From NCBI GenBank assembly GCA_039810245.1, contig JBDHWQ010000022.1:1-64000 (forward strand): a stretch of 64,000 nucleotides of DNA, given 5' to 3'. Within the stretch, counting starts at the first letter, position 1, and every line of letters starts with the position of its first letter. The notes beneath the pieces are model-generated. The model was not told where the DNA came from. It did no database searches and worked only from the letters and a program-made list of their open reading frames with translations. The DNA is from CALDSL01 sp039810245. Its GTDB lineage: Bacteria; Chloroflexota; Anaerolineae; Anaerolineales; Anaerolineaceae. Of the stretch, positions 49,037 to 59,186 are shown one piece after another. Position numbers and translations under genes: made by a program.

Positions 49037-49653
49037 CCGCTTCTTTTTTGTGGATTCTGCTGGCAATGGGCGTGTATGGGGCGCTGCATTCACTGCTGGC
49101 CTCGTACACCGTCAAGCGCTGGGCCTGCCGCACCGGCGGCGAAGCCGCGCGGCGGGGTTATCGGCTGGCGTATAACATCTTTGTGGCCATTACCTTCCTG
49201 CCGGTGCTGGCGCTGGTGGCGCTGCTGCCGGATGCGCCGTTGTATGCCTTCCCCGGCGCCTGGCGCTGGGTGGGCTACGCGCTGCAGGGGGTAGGCGTGG
49301 TGGGGCTGCTGGCTGGTCTGCTGCAAACTGACCTGGGGTCATTTAGCGGTCTGTCGCAGCTGCGCGGCGTGGACGATTCGCTGTGCAGCCCGGACGCGCG
49401 CGCCCGCTCCGGCGCGCTGGTTACGGGCGGCCTGTACCGCTGGGTGCGCCACCCGCTGTATACCGCCGGGCTGCTGTTTCTGTGGGCCAACCCGGTGGTG
49501 AGCTGGAATACGCTGGCGTTGAACATCAGCGCCACGGCCTACCTGGTGATCGGCGCGTGGCTGGAAGAGCGCAAGCTGCTCTCCGAGTTCGGCCCCGCCT
49601 ACGCCGAATACCGCCGCCGCACCCCCATGCTGCTGCCATTTCCAAGGAAGTAA
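49033..49653 (+). CDS. Isoprenylcysteine-carboxyl-methyltransferase/NnrU-like membrane protein
   Basis: A 206-residue integral membrane protein with about five hydrophobic segments and the C-terminal motif GGLYRWVRHPLYTAGLLFLW...EERKLLSEFGPAYAEYRRRTPMLLP, shared by ICMT, PEMT and NnrU-like proteins. The RHPxYxG and E(R)K..F..Y..Y elements bind SAM in the true methyltransferases. The substrate in bacteria is usually a lipid or is unknown. Its ATG overlaps the stop of the pentapeptide gene. Confidence 0.82.
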   Translation: MTASFLWILLAMGVYGALHSLLASYTVKRWACRTGGEAARRGYRLAYNIFVAITFLPVLALVALLPDAPLYAFPGAWRWVGYALQGVGVVGLLAGLLQTDLGSFSGLSQLRGVDDSLCSPDARARSGALVTGGLYRWVRHPLYTAGLLFLWANPVVSWNTLALNISATAYLVIGAWLEERKLLSEFGPAYAEYRRRTPMLLPFPRK

Positions 49654-49692
49654 AACAAATTGCGGCCAGCTATGCTGGCCACAATTTGTTTT
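49652..49692. terminator. Bidirectional terminator
   Basis: The arms AAAACAAATTGCGGCCAGC and GCTGGCCACAATTTGTTTT pair except for one mismatch around the loop TAT. A-rich and T-rich ends allow termination on both strands for the two convergent genes. Confidence 0.8.
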
Positions 49693-49913
49693 TACACTTT
49701 ATTCACCCGCCATTCGTCGTACAGCTCGCCGTAGAACAGCTCGAAGGCCTGTCCGTCCGTAGTGCGCACGCGGAAGCAGTGCGCGCCGGGGATGCGCCAG
49801 CGGTCGAGGATTTCTTCCACTTCCAGCCGCTGGCCTTCCCAGTACAGCGCCGTGGGGCGCTCGGCGTATTCGTACCCGGAATGGCACTCCACCAGGTCGT
49901 GCTCGTCACCCAT
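49692..49913 (-). CDS. Small conserved-looking hypothetical protein
   Basis: A 73-residue protein: YAERPTALYWEGQRLEVEEILDRWRIPGAHCFRVRTTDGQAFELFYGELYDEWRV. It looks like a single small beta barrel with conserved tryptophans, as in small DUFs found in Chloroflexota and Actinobacteria (possibly DUF6504-like, uncertain). It lies 12 bases after the sugar nucleotidyltransferase gene on the same strand, and is probably co-transcribed with it. Confidence 0.65.
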   Translation of the reverse strand: MGDEHDLVECHSGYEYAERPTALYWEGQRLEVEEILDRWRIPGAHCFRVRTTDGQAFELFYGELYDEWRVNKV

Positions 49914-49925
49914 CGCCTGCCTGCC

Positions 49926-50942
49926 TTACTCCATCGCCCAGGCGTTATCGCCCAGGTTGAGCTTCATTGGCTGACCGTGTACCTGCACGTCGCGCCCCAG
50001 CAGCGAATCTTCCAGCACCATCGATTTCACCTGCGTGCCCTCATCGAGGATCGAGTTGCGCACCACCACCTTCTCAATGTGGCACTCGCAGCCCAGCGAG
50101 ACATACGGCCCGACCACCGAGTCGGTCACCACCGCGTTGGGGTGAATGAACACCGGCGGCACGATGGCCACGCCGCTGCGTTTGGCGGCTTCGGCGCTGT
50201 TATCGTTGCCGTGCTCCAGCAGGTATTGATTGGTCTCCAGCAGCGACTGCGGCGTGCCCGCATCCAGCCACACGTTCACCTGCACCGCGCGCATGCCCAT
50301 CCCGCGCGCCAGCATGATATTGATCGCGTCCGCCAGGAAGAACTCGTTTTTGAGCGTAATGTTTTGTTCCATCTGCTCCTGGATCGCGCTCAGCAGGTCT
50401 TCGGCGCTGGGGAAGTAGTAAAAGCCCACCACCGCCAGGCGGTTATCCATCCCGGCCGGTTTTTCCACCAGCTTTTGCACCTGCCCGGCCGCATCCACCA
50501 CGGTTACACCGTAGCGCCGCGGGTCGGGCACTTCTTTTACCCAGGCGATGGCCTGATCGGTGCTGTGGTTGAGGATCGAAAAGTCGGCATCCACCAGCGT
50601 ATCGGCGAAGACCATCAGCATTGGCCCGCTGAGATACTCGCGTGCCTGCCACAGCGCGTCCGACTGGCCGCGCATCACTTCCTGCACCGGGTAACTGGCT
50701 TTGGTGTTGGGGTAGGTCTGCTGCATATGGCCGCGCACCTGATCCAGCTGGTACGGGCCAACGATAAACACGTACTCCGGCTCGTAGCGGTCGGGCAGGC
50801 TCTGGAACTGGTCCATCACGTGGTCCAGCACGGTCTTGCCGGCTAGGTGCAGCAGCGCCTTGGGCTTGCTCCAGGTATGCGGGCGCAGCCGCGTGCCCAG
50901 CCCGGCCATCGGAATGGCGATCTTCAAAGGCTGTTTGTTCAT
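49926..50942 (-). CDS. Sugar-phosphate nucleotidyltransferase
   Basis: A 338-residue NDP-sugar pyrophosphorylase. It begins IAIPMAGLGTRLRPHTWSKPKALLHLAGK, the G-x-G-T-R-L-x-P nucleotide-binding signature (12-21). It shows the metal and sugar positions FADTLVDADFS and LVEKPAG, and ends in hexapeptide-like repeats (about 255-320: VFIHPNAVVTDSVVGPYVSLGCE). It activates a hexose-1-phosphate with NTP, probably dTTP or UTP, for glycan synthesis. Its start overlaps the upstream cupin stop by four bases. Confidence 0.87.
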   Translation of the reverse strand: MNKQPLKIAIPMAGLGTRLRPHTWSKPKALLHLAGKTVLDHVMDQFQSLPDRYEPEYVFIVGPYQLDQVRGHMQQTYPNTKASYPVQEVMRGQSDALWQAREYLSGPMLMVFADTLVDADFSILNHSTDQAIAWVKEVPDPRRYGVTVVDAAGQVQKLVEKPAGMDNRLAVVGFYYFPSAEDLLSAIQEQMEQNITLKNEFFLADAINIMLARGMGMRAVQVNVWLDAGTPQSLLETNQYLLEHGNDNSAEAAKRSGVAIVPPVFIHPNAVVTDSVVGPYVSLGCECHIEKVVVRNSILDEGTQVKSMVLEDSLLGRDVQVHGQPMKLNLGDNAWAME

Positions 50943-51355
50943 GATTCCTCTTTTCTGTCCCCTCTAGGTTCGGTCCCGGTGGCGTACTGGTCATCCGGCA
51001 GGGATGGCCAGCGTACCGTGAGTATGGTGGTTTCTTTTAGCGCCTGCCAGGTGTGCGCTACGCCCGGCGCCCAGACGACGTAGTCACCGGGGTCCACCAG
51101 GTTGACTTCCAGCCCATCTTCGGGAAAGACCACCCGGAACGCCCCGCTGACCAGGATAGAAAGCGTGGTGGCGCTGCGGTTGGCGGCCGTGCTGGTTTTG
51201 GATTCGCCGGCCGGGTGCACGCCCCACTTAATTTCCACGTCGCGGGTGTACGCCAGCCCGGCTTGCGGGCCGGTGAAGTGACCCACAAACCACCCGCGCC
51301 GGCCTACCAGCCCGCCATCTTCCGCCGCCCTGCCGTTGTAGACGCGCTGCGCCAT
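50939..51355 (-). CDS. Cupin-domain protein
   Basis: A 138-residue single-domain cupin. Motif 1 is around GVHPAGESKTSTAANRSATTLSILVSGAFRVVF, and motif 2 is GDYVVWAPGVAHTWQALKETTILTVRWP. Both have degenerate metal ligands, with one clear histidine in motif 2. The role is unknown, and signal-sensing or sugar-binding is common. It lies between the M3 peptidase and the nucleotidyltransferase genes on the same strand, in a tightly packed operon. Confidence 0.8.
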   Translation of the reverse strand: MAQRVYNGRAAEDGGLVGRRGWFVGHFTGPQAGLAYTRDVEIKWGVHPAGESKTSTAANRSATTLSILVSGAFRVVFPEDGLEVNLVDPGDYVVWAPGVAHTWQALKETTILTVRWPSLPDDQYATGTEPRGDRKEES

Positions 51356-51364
51356 GCCCCTGCC

Positions 51365-53089
51365 TCAAGCGGCGGCCGCCGGCTGATCCGGTTCCAGTTT
51401 GTTAATAATGCTCTCCATCGTCGTCACAGCCTCGCCCAGCGTTTCGGCGTCGAACGCCAGCCTCGCCCCGGCCGCCGCGTACAACTCGGGCAGCGGGCGG
51501 GTGGCGCCCAGCGCCAGCGCGCGCCGGTAGGCGCTCACCGCGCCGGCCTGGTCCTTGAGCGAGTGCATCCAGATCTGCGCCGCGCCTAACTGCGCCAGCC
51601 CGTACTCAATGTAATAGAGCGGCACGGTGTGGATGTGCAGCTTGCGGTGCCAGCCGGTGACTAGCGCGTCATCCAGCCCGCTCCAGTCCACGCCGCGCAT
51701 AAAACGCGCCCACAGCTCGCCCCACTGCGCGTCACAGCGCGCCGGGTCGTTGGCGTCCTCGGGATTGAGGTAGGCCCAGTGCTGGAATGAATCCACCACC
51801 GCCATGTATGGCCAGAACAACACGCAGCTTTCCAGATGCTCCACCCGCGCCCGGTTGGCATCGGCGGTGGTGTAAAACCCGCCCGGATCAACGTCCAGGT
51901 AAGGTGCAGCCAGCAGCTCCATCGTCATCGAAGCCACTTCGGCGATTTCACTGCCATATTCACGCTGCATCTGGTAGGGCAGTTCGCTGGTTTCGAAGAC
52001 GTGGAATGCGTGCCCGGTCTCGTGCAGGATGGTTTGCAGGTCATCGTGCATCCCCACTGCGTTGGCAAAGATGAACGGCCGGTGCAGCGTGGGGAACTCG
52101 GTGCAGTACGCACCGGGGCCTTTGTTCTTGCGGTTTTCCAGGTCAAGCAGGTTTTCACGCACCATAATGCCAAAATACTCACCCAGATCGGGGTGCACGT
52201 GATCAAATACGGTGCGCGCCCGGGTGATCAACTCGTCTGCTGTTTGGAATGGTCGCAGCGCAGGCCGGTCGAGCGGGTCGACATCCAGATCCCACGGGCG
52301 CAGGCTGTCTACGCCCAGGCGGGCTCGCCGGCGCGCGTAAATGCGCTCTGAGGCCGGCACCACCACCGCCTCAATTGCCTCCAGGAAGCGCATGTTATCT
52401 TCTGGCGTGTAATCAAAGCGGCGCAGGTCCAGCCAGCGGTAGGCACGGTAGTCCGGGAATCCGGCGTTGGCGGCAATCTTGCGGCGCACCGCCAGCAGCT
52501 TCTGCCACAGCGCGTTGATCGCCTCGCGGTCGGCAAGCTGGCGTTCCGACGCGGCGCGCCAGGCGCGCTCGCGCTCATCGCGGTCCTGAGATTGGAGCAC
52601 CGGGCGCAGTTGTGGGATGGTCAGCTCTTCGCCGTTCCACTGCACCGTCTGCGCGCCCATGATGCGGTCGTACTCGGCCGCCAGTGTGCCCTCTTCGGAG
52701 AGCAGCGGCAGGTTTTCCTCGCGGAACAGCTCGGTCTGCGTGCGAATGGCGCGGATCTGTACTTCCAGCCCCTTCACCTGCACGCCGCTTTCCAGCAATT
52801 GCTTGTGCAGCCGGTTTTCGGCTTCCAGCCAGGGCGGCAGGAAATCGTTGAGGAAGCTTTCGTACTGCTGGCGCGCAGCTTCGTCGGCGGTATTAGCCGT
52901 CGACTGGTAGTACACGCGGTTGTATTTTTCGGCGGCGGCTTCCACCACGTGTGACCAATCGGACAACCAGATTTCGATATTTTCCATCGTCAACCGCCGA
53001 TCGGACAGCTCCTGGTACAGCGGCGCGAAGTCGCTCCACTGCCAGTGCAGCAGCTCGGCGGCAGACTGCGGTAAGGTTTTGCTCAACAT
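51365..53089 (-). CDS. M3-family oligoendopeptidase (second copy)
   Basis: A 574-residue cytoplasmic metallopeptidase. The zinc motif is HETGH (356-360) in TILHETGHAFHVFE, with E ligands downstream in EIAEVASMTMELL. The N-terminal helical region and conserved GAYCTEFP and YIEYGLAQLGAAQIW match the PepF-like subgroup with shortened N-terminus. It differs clearly from the PepF at 4883-6673, so it is a distant paralogue and not a recent duplication. It begins the leftward operon with the cupin and the nucleotidyltransferase. Confidence 0.9.
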   Translation of the reverse strand: MLSKTLPQSAAELLHWQWSDFAPLYQELSDRRLTMENIEIWLSDWSHVVEAAAEKYNRVYYQSTANTADEAARQQYESFLNDFLPPWLEAENRLHKQLLESGVQVKGLEVQIRAIRTQTELFREENLPLLSEEGTLAAEYDRIMGAQTVQWNGEELTIPQLRPVLQSQDRDERERAWRAASERQLADREAINALWQKLLAVRRKIAANAGFPDYRAYRWLDLRRFDYTPEDNMRFLEAIEAVVVPASERIYARRRARLGVDSLRPWDLDVDPLDRPALRPFQTADELITRARTVFDHVHPDLGEYFGIMVRENLLDLENRKNKGPGAYCTEFPTLHRPFIFANAVGMHDDLQTILHETGHAFHVFETSELPYQMQREYGSEIAEVASMTMELLAAPYLDVDPGGFYTTADANRARVEHLESCVLFWPYMAVVDSFQHWAYLNPEDANDPARCDAQWGELWARFMRGVDWSGLDDALVTGWHRKLHIHTVPLYYIEYGLAQLGAAQIWMHSLKDQAGAVSAYRRALALGATRPLPELYAAAGARLAFDAETLGEAVTTMESIINKLEPDQPAAAA

Positions 53090-53167
53090 ATGGCTCCTTT
53101 GTTCCCATGCGCGGCAAATCTCCCCGGTCGCGCGGGTGGGTTGACTTAAGTATAGCGGAAAATACGC

Positions 53168-54172
53168 TTATAAATTCGCGTAGAATTGCGCCGGTTGCAG
53201 CTCCTCATACGCCGCGCCCGCGCGCAGCAGGTGGCGGCGCACGTCCACGCACAGGTGGCATTTATCCGCGTAGCCGCCGGAGAGCGGCGTGTAGCCCCAT
53301 TCCTCACGCGCCAGGTGGTACAGTCCATAAGGCCCATCAACCAGCAGGGAAGTGATCAGCGCCGGGGCCTTATTCTGGCGATAGCGCGCGCGCAGCCCGG
53401 GCAGGTCTTTCCAGCCGCCCAGGCTGAATCCGCCACAAAAACTGGGAATGTAATTGCCGTACAGGTCAAAATGTGAATGGTTGGCGTATAGCAGCTCGTA
53501 GCGGCAGCTTTCCTCGCGGAAATCGCGCGCCGGGTGGCGGGTTTTGAGGTATCCCAGGCGGTAACCAGCGCGCCCGCCGGCCACCAGGCCATAATCATCC
53601 CAGAACAGGCGGCCGGCGCGCTGCTCGCCGTAGCGGCTGATAAAACGCTCCAGCGCCACGGTGTTTTCCACTTCGATCTGGGCGATGCGCTCCAGCCATT
53701 CCACCGTGTACACCACCACCCCGGCCGGGCCAAACACGTTCAGCCCGATCTCGATGGCTCGCAGCGTGCGCACCAGCGGGATGCTGACGGCGTGGAACGG
53801 GGAGCAGGAGACCAGCAGCGCGCGCATCCCGGCATCGCGCAGTTCCTCAAAGCGACGCTCCACCAGGTCATCATCCACGCACCATACCGCGTTCGTCTCC
53901 GCATAAGCCGGGATGTCCATATCGGCCGCGGCGCGCACCCCTTCCAGCAGCAGCGGAAAGTTAAAAAACACTTCACCGCCGGTGAAGTGTACCTGGAACG
54001 TGCTGCCATATTCGTCGCGCGCGGCGGTCAGCATCCCTCGCAGGGTGTCAATAGCAGCCCAATCCTTCCAATCCGCGCCGCAGTTGTACACGCAGTGCGC
54101 GCAGGCGCTGGTGCAGCGATACGAAAGGATCAAACCCAGGTCAGTGGGGTGCAGGATGCTATTCGAAGTCAT
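53168..54172 (-). CDS. Radical SAM protein
   Basis: A 334-residue enzyme with the 4Fe-4S/SAM motif CTSACAHC (C20, C24, C27) at the start of the barrel, followed by FTGGEVFF (GGE motif). A C-terminal CHLC pair near 306-309 may hold part of an auxiliary cluster, as in reduced SPASM domains. The substrate is unknown, and no small precursor peptide gene is evident nearby. I use the ATG at 54172 with GAAGAA upstream, because the longer frame adds 52 non-family residues. Confidence 0.85.
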   Translation of the reverse strand: MTSNSILHPTDLGLILSYRCTSACAHCVYNCGADWKDWAAIDTLRGMLTAARDEYGSTFQVHFTGGEVFFNFPLLLEGVRAAADMDIPAYAETNAVWCVDDDLVERRFEELRDAGMRALLVSCSPFHAVSIPLVRTLRAIEIGLNVFGPAGVVVYTVEWLERIAQIEVENTVALERFISRYGEQRAGRLFWDDYGLVAGGRAGYRLGYLKTRHPARDFREESCRYELLYANHSHFDLYGNYIPSFCGGFSLGGWKDLPGLRARYRQNKAPALITSLLVDGPYGLYHLAREEWGYTPLSGGYADKCHLCVDVRRHLLRAGAAYEELQPAQFYANL

Positions 54173-54379
54173 TTCTTCATTGTACAAAAAAACCGGCATG
54201 AAAAACAGAGGTGAAATTTGCAGCCATTCTTCCGGCGCAGTACCCAAAGCGCGCGTATCACTCGCTGTGCTGTGGTTGTAAATCTCGATACAATATAAGC
54301 AAGATTTTGTCCCAGCCAGCGGCAACAACCGGGCTGCGCGCCCGCCGCATTGGCGAAATTAGAGGTTTTGGAAAGCAAG

Positions 54380-55714
54380 ATGGAACAGACAAAAGATACA
54401 TTGTTCCCGGCCGCGCCAGAGGAGGACGGCAAAGAAGCAGGTCTTCCGGCGCGCCCGCGCGTGGTGGTGCTGGGAACCGGTTTTAGTGGTTTATTTGCAG
54501 TAGAAAGCCTGGGCAATACCGGCGTGGATGTCACCGTGATTGACCGGCATAACTACCATACATTTTTTCCACTGTTGTACCAGGTGGCAGCGGCGGAGCT
54601 GGAGCCGGAAGATATTGCTTATCCGGTGCGCCATATTTTTCGCAAGTGGCGCAACGTGCGCTTTCTCATGGCCGGCGTGGAACAGGTGGATTTTGAAAAC
54701 CGGCTGGTAAAAACAGAAACACAGTCCATTCCGTACGATTTTCTGTTGATCGGCATTGGCAGCCAGGAGTTCTTCTTTGGCGTTCAGGGCGCGGAGGATC
54801 ATGCCTACCCGCTCAAGTCTCTGGACCAGGCAATTGCGCTGCGCAATCAGATCCTCTATTGCCTGGAGCGGGCATCATACGAGAAAGACCCTCAGGAGCG
54901 CCGGCGCTGGTTGACCTTCGCGATGGTTGGCGGTGGCCCGACCGGGGTGGAATTTGCCGGGGCAATTGCCGAATTGATTAACGAAACCCTGGAACGCAAT
55001 TACCCCAGCCTGCGCATACAAGACACCCGCGTGCTGTTGATCGAAGCCGATCAACAACTTTTGTCGGGATTCCCGGCAAACCTGGGAAATTATGCCCGCG
55101 CGCGCCTGGAGAAAATGGGAGTTGAGGTGATGCTTGGGGCGCGCGTGGTGGAGATGCACGCGGGTGGCTTGCGCCTGAAAGATGGCGCAGACCTGCCGGC
55201 GCGCACAGTCACCTGGGTGGCGGGTGTGCGTGGTCCCGTTGAAGCCGGCCAATGGGGTCTCCCGGCCGCGCGTAATGGCCAGATCGAAATTTTGCCTACC
55301 TTGCAGGTTCCACAGCACCCGGAAGTGTACGTGGCCGGAGACCTGGCGCATTTTTTGGCGGATGGCCGTCCGCTGCCCATGGTGGCCCAGGTAGCGATCC
55401 AGCAAGGGCGGGCCGCGGCGCGCAATATCCTACGCCAGCAGCGAGGTGAGCAGCTCAAAGCTTTCCATTATAATGACCGGGGAATGCTGGCAGTCATTGG
55501 TCGTAACTCGGCGGTGGCGCAGATTTGGGGCCGAGAATGGACCGGGTTCATTGCGTGGATCATCTGGCTCACCGTGCATATCCTGTATCTGATCGGTTTC
55601 CGCAACCGTTTGATGGTGCTGATCAACTGGGCCTGGGCGTATTTTTCGTCGACGCGAAATGTGGATCTGATTATCCCGGCGCGGCCGGAAGATCCCCCAC
55701 AGCGCAGCCCGTAA
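54380..55714 (+). CDS. ndh: Type II NADH dehydrogenase (NDH-2)
   Basis: A 444-residue flavoprotein passing electrons from NADH to quinone. The FAD motif is VVLGTGFSGLFAVESL, with DRHNYHTFFPLLYQVAAAELEPEDIAYPVR typical of NDH-2. The NADH motif is FAMVGGGPTGVEFAGAIAEL. The C-terminal part has VAGDLAHFLADGRPLPMVAQVAIQQG and two hydrophobic segments (FIAWIIWLTVHILYLIGF, LINWAWAYF) that anchor it to the membrane. GGAAAG precedes the ATG at 54380. Confidence 0.9.
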   Translation: MEQTKDTLFPAAPEEDGKEAGLPARPRVVVLGTGFSGLFAVESLGNTGVDVTVIDRHNYHTFFPLLYQVAAAELEPEDIAYPVRHIFRKWRNVRFLMAGVEQVDFENRLVKTETQSIPYDFLLIGIGSQEFFFGVQGAEDHAYPLKSLDQAIALRNQILYCLERASYEKDPQERRRWLTFAMVGGGPTGVEFAGAIAELINETLERNYPSLRIQDTRVLLIEADQQLLSGFPANLGNYARARLEKMGVEVMLGARVVEMHAGGLRLKDGADLPARTVTWVAGVRGPVEAGQWGLPAARNGQIEILPTLQVPQHPEVYVAGDLAHFLADGRPLPMVAQVAIQQGRAAARNILRQQRGEQLKAFHYNDRGMLAVIGRNSAVAQIWGREWTGFIAWIIWLTVHILYLIGFRNRLMVLINWAWAYFSSTRNVDLIIPARPEDPPQRSP

Positions 55715-55771
55715 CCGCCTGTCTGGCCGGCTGGGGCCGCTGCTGGGCGGCTTATGAAGGAGGAGTGCTTG

Positions 55772-56416
55772 ATGAAAATCCTGTTGGACTCGGCCCGCGA
55801 AGCAGATGCGCGGCAAGCCAAAGCCCTGGGCTGGGTGGATGGCATCACCACCAATCCGATTTTGATGGCGCAGGCTGGCCTGCCCCCTGCGGACACCCTG
55901 CACCGCCTGGCCGACGTGGGCCTGGCCCCTTTGTGGTACCAACTCACCGCCAAAGACCCCGACACGATGGAGCACGAGGCTCAGGCGCTGCTCAACCTGT
56001 TCTTCCAACCGGTGGTGCTAAAGATCGCGCCCACGCCGGCCGGATTTCAGTTTGTGGCGCGCAAAGATCATACCTGCGCCGTCACCGCCGTATACAGCTC
56101 TGCCCAGGCGCTGGCCGCCTGCGCAGCCGGCGCCGACTATGTGATCGTCTACGTCAATCGCGCCACGCGGCTGATGGGTGATGGCTTCAGCCTGGTTCAC
56201 GACATCGCGCGCGTGCTGGAAGGCACAGGCACGCACATCCTGGCGGCCAGCATCAAATCGGCCGACGAGGCCGCCGGCGCGGTGGCCGCCGGGGCGCACA
56301 TGCTCACCCTTCCGTTGAACGTGCTGCTGAGCATGACCAGGCACCCCTTTTCCGACCAGGCGGTGGAGCAGTTCGATCGCGAGGGCACCGGGCTGGGCAA
56401 GCTGGCCGCGGGCTAG
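55772..56416 (+). CDS. Transaldolase / fructose-6-phosphate aldolase family enzyme
   Basis: A 214-residue TIM-barrel aldolase, short like the FSA/TalC subgroup. ITTNPILM (25-32) is the family signature, and K84 in VVLKIAPTPAG is the Schiff-base lysine. The strongly conserved AVTAVYSSAQALAACAAGADYVIVYVNR follows. It probably interconverts sugar phosphates in the pentose phosphate network. AAGGAGGAG before the ATG at 55772 decides the start. It overlaps the convergent gene by four bases. Confidence 0.87.
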   Translation: MKILLDSAREADARQAKALGWVDGITTNPILMAQAGLPPADTLHRLADVGLAPLWYQLTAKDPDTMEHEAQALLNLFFQPVVLKIAPTPAGFQFVARKDHTCAVTAVYSSAQALAACAAGADYVIVYVNRATRLMGDGFSLVHDIARVLEGTGTHILAASIKSADEAAGAVAAGAHMLTLPLNVLLSMTRHPFSDQAVEQFDREGTGLGKLAAG

Positions 56417-56760
56417 TCTTTGTTTTTGGCCAACACGGGCGCCGGGCGTCGGCCGTCCACCAGCAGGTGCATCAATGCCAGGTACGGGTGGCGCAGTAGC
56501 ATGCGCGGTCCCGCGAAGCGCATGACTGCGCGGATGCGCTCGCGCATATCGGGCTTATAACAGTGCACCGTGCAGTTGGCGCAGGTGGATTTGGTTTCCT
56601 GGAACGGGCAGCGGTCCAGTCGCGCGTGCACGTAGTCTTGTAGCTCGGCGCATGTGGAGCACAGGCCAACGTGGCCGGGATGCCGGGCGCGACAGGAAAT
56701 GGCGATCATGCGCTGGATAGTTTTCCATTCACGGACCATGCGGGGATGGGTGTTCTTCAT
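56413..56760 (-). CDS. Nitrous-oxide-stimulated-promoter-family cysteine-rich protein
   Basis: A 115-residue protein: HPRMVREWKTIQRMIAISCRARHPGHVGLCSTCAELQDYVHARLDRCPFQETKSTCANCTVHCYKPDMRERIRAVMRFAGPRMLLRHP matches the family named after a nitrous-oxide-stimulated promoter. Seven cysteines suggest a metal site or iron-sulfur cluster. The biochemical function is unknown. The start at 56760 fits the family, and an ATG at 56805 is also possible. Confidence 0.82.
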   Translation of the reverse strand: MKNTHPRMVREWKTIQRMIAISCRARHPGHVGLCSTCAELQDYVHARLDRCPFQETKSTCANCTVHCYKPDMRERIRAVMRFAGPRMLLRHPYLALMHLLVDGRRPAPVLAKNKD

Positions 56761-56870
56761 CAGAGCGGGCAGCCTTTCTATGCGTATTTTGACCGTCTTA
56801 CGCATTATAAACGCCCCTGCCCGCTCTCGGATGCCCGCGCGGCAACTCTTAACAAACTCTTATCCTGCGC

Positions 56871-57662
56871 TCATTCGACTTGGATGGAATCCACAATTTT
56901 GTGGAATGATTCCAGGTTTTGCTCGTCCACCGCGCGGTAGACATCGCGCCACTGCTGGCCGCCCGGCACCACCACGTTCACTGGCGATCCCATAATGGTC
57001 AGCAGGTTCGACTGCTCATCCACCAGCAGTACCTCGCGCGCATAGACCGCCTCGGTTTGCGCCGATTCCGACAGGGTGGAGATGTATTCAAAGCCTTTGA
57101 GCGCACCAATGCTCACCGGCCGCACGCGGATGAGCATGCCGCGCGCGCCGGAGCTGGACTGCCCGTCCGCCAGCGCCTCCAACGCGGCGTAGGTTTCCTT
57201 CCAGAAATCATTATTGTTATTGCGCGTGTACTGCATCACCACCGCGTAGGAGTTTTCCAGGTTGTAGGCGCGTTGATCCGGCCCGGTGCCGTACGGGTAT
57301 ACCACGTCGGAACCCACCTCGACGCGCAGCGAGCTGCCGGAAACGTACTCCTCCGGCCCAAACCAGCCAGCCGGGAAGCGGAAGCTCAGGCCAAAATCGG
57401 GATTGGTATAGGTCTGCATGCTGCTGTCACCGGCGGGCGCGGGCTGCGTGGCGGTGGCGTCTGCCGCGGCAGGGGTTAGCGTAGGTAGCTCCACCGCGGT
57501 GGGCATTTGCTCCGCGGGCGGCACTTCGCTGAGCTCAGGCGTGACGGCGGGCGCGGAAGCCTGGGTCGGTACAACTTGCGTGGGCATGGCGGTGGCGGCC
57601 GGTGTGCACGCCGCGGCCAGGGCGATCAACAATAACGAAATCAATACCGGTAAGCGTTTCAT
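56871..57662 (-). CDS. Secreted lipoprotein of unknown function
   Basis: A 263-residue exported protein. The signal ends at LALAAAC (C19 lipidated) and is followed by a P/T/A-rich linker (20-78). A globular domain (MQTYTNPDFGLSFRFPAGWFGPEEY...) then resembles the PsbP/LpqN-like fold that often begins with FSFxYPxGW. It ends in VYRAVDEQNLESFHKIVDSIQVE. AGAGGAAGAGG precedes the ATG. The same frame stays open much further upstream, but only as antisense of the HMG-CoA reductase gene. Confidence 0.8.
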   Translation of the reverse strand: MKRLPVLISLLLIALAAACTPAATAMPTQVVPTQASAPAVTPELSEVPPAEQMPTAVELPTLTPAAADATATQPAPAGDSSMQTYTNPDFGLSFRFPAGWFGPEEYVSGSSLRVEVGSDVVYPYGTGPDQRAYNLENSYAVVMQYTRNNNNDFWKETYAALEALADGQSSSGARGMLIRVRPVSIGALKGFEYISTLSESAQTEAVYAREVLLVDEQSNLLTIMGSPVNVVVPGGQQWRDVYRAVDEQNLESFHKIVDSIQVE

Positions 57663-57869
57663 CCTCTTCCTCTCCGTGCAAAAAACGGGTAACTGCCATT
57701 CTGCAATAGCATAGCATCTCCCACGCGCCATCCCAAGGCGTGCATCAAACGTTGGGGAATTCTGCATCCAAATTGATAGCTTTTGCCAGTGCGCGCCGGG
57801 TAAGATACCCTCGTGCGCGGTATGCGGATTCGGTACAATAAAGCCAAATTCGCGCGCCGGGAGAAAACC

Positions 57870-59132
<1,263 letters not shown>

Positions 59133-59186
59133 TCGTTGTTACGCACTACCCTGAGGATGTCGAAGGGTGCGGGATAAGGAAACAAA

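Noticed and set aside
53168..54172. Radical SAM gene as part of a RiPP cluster
   Set aside because: No small precursor peptide, transporter or protease gene lies next to it. The neighbours are housekeeping enzymes.
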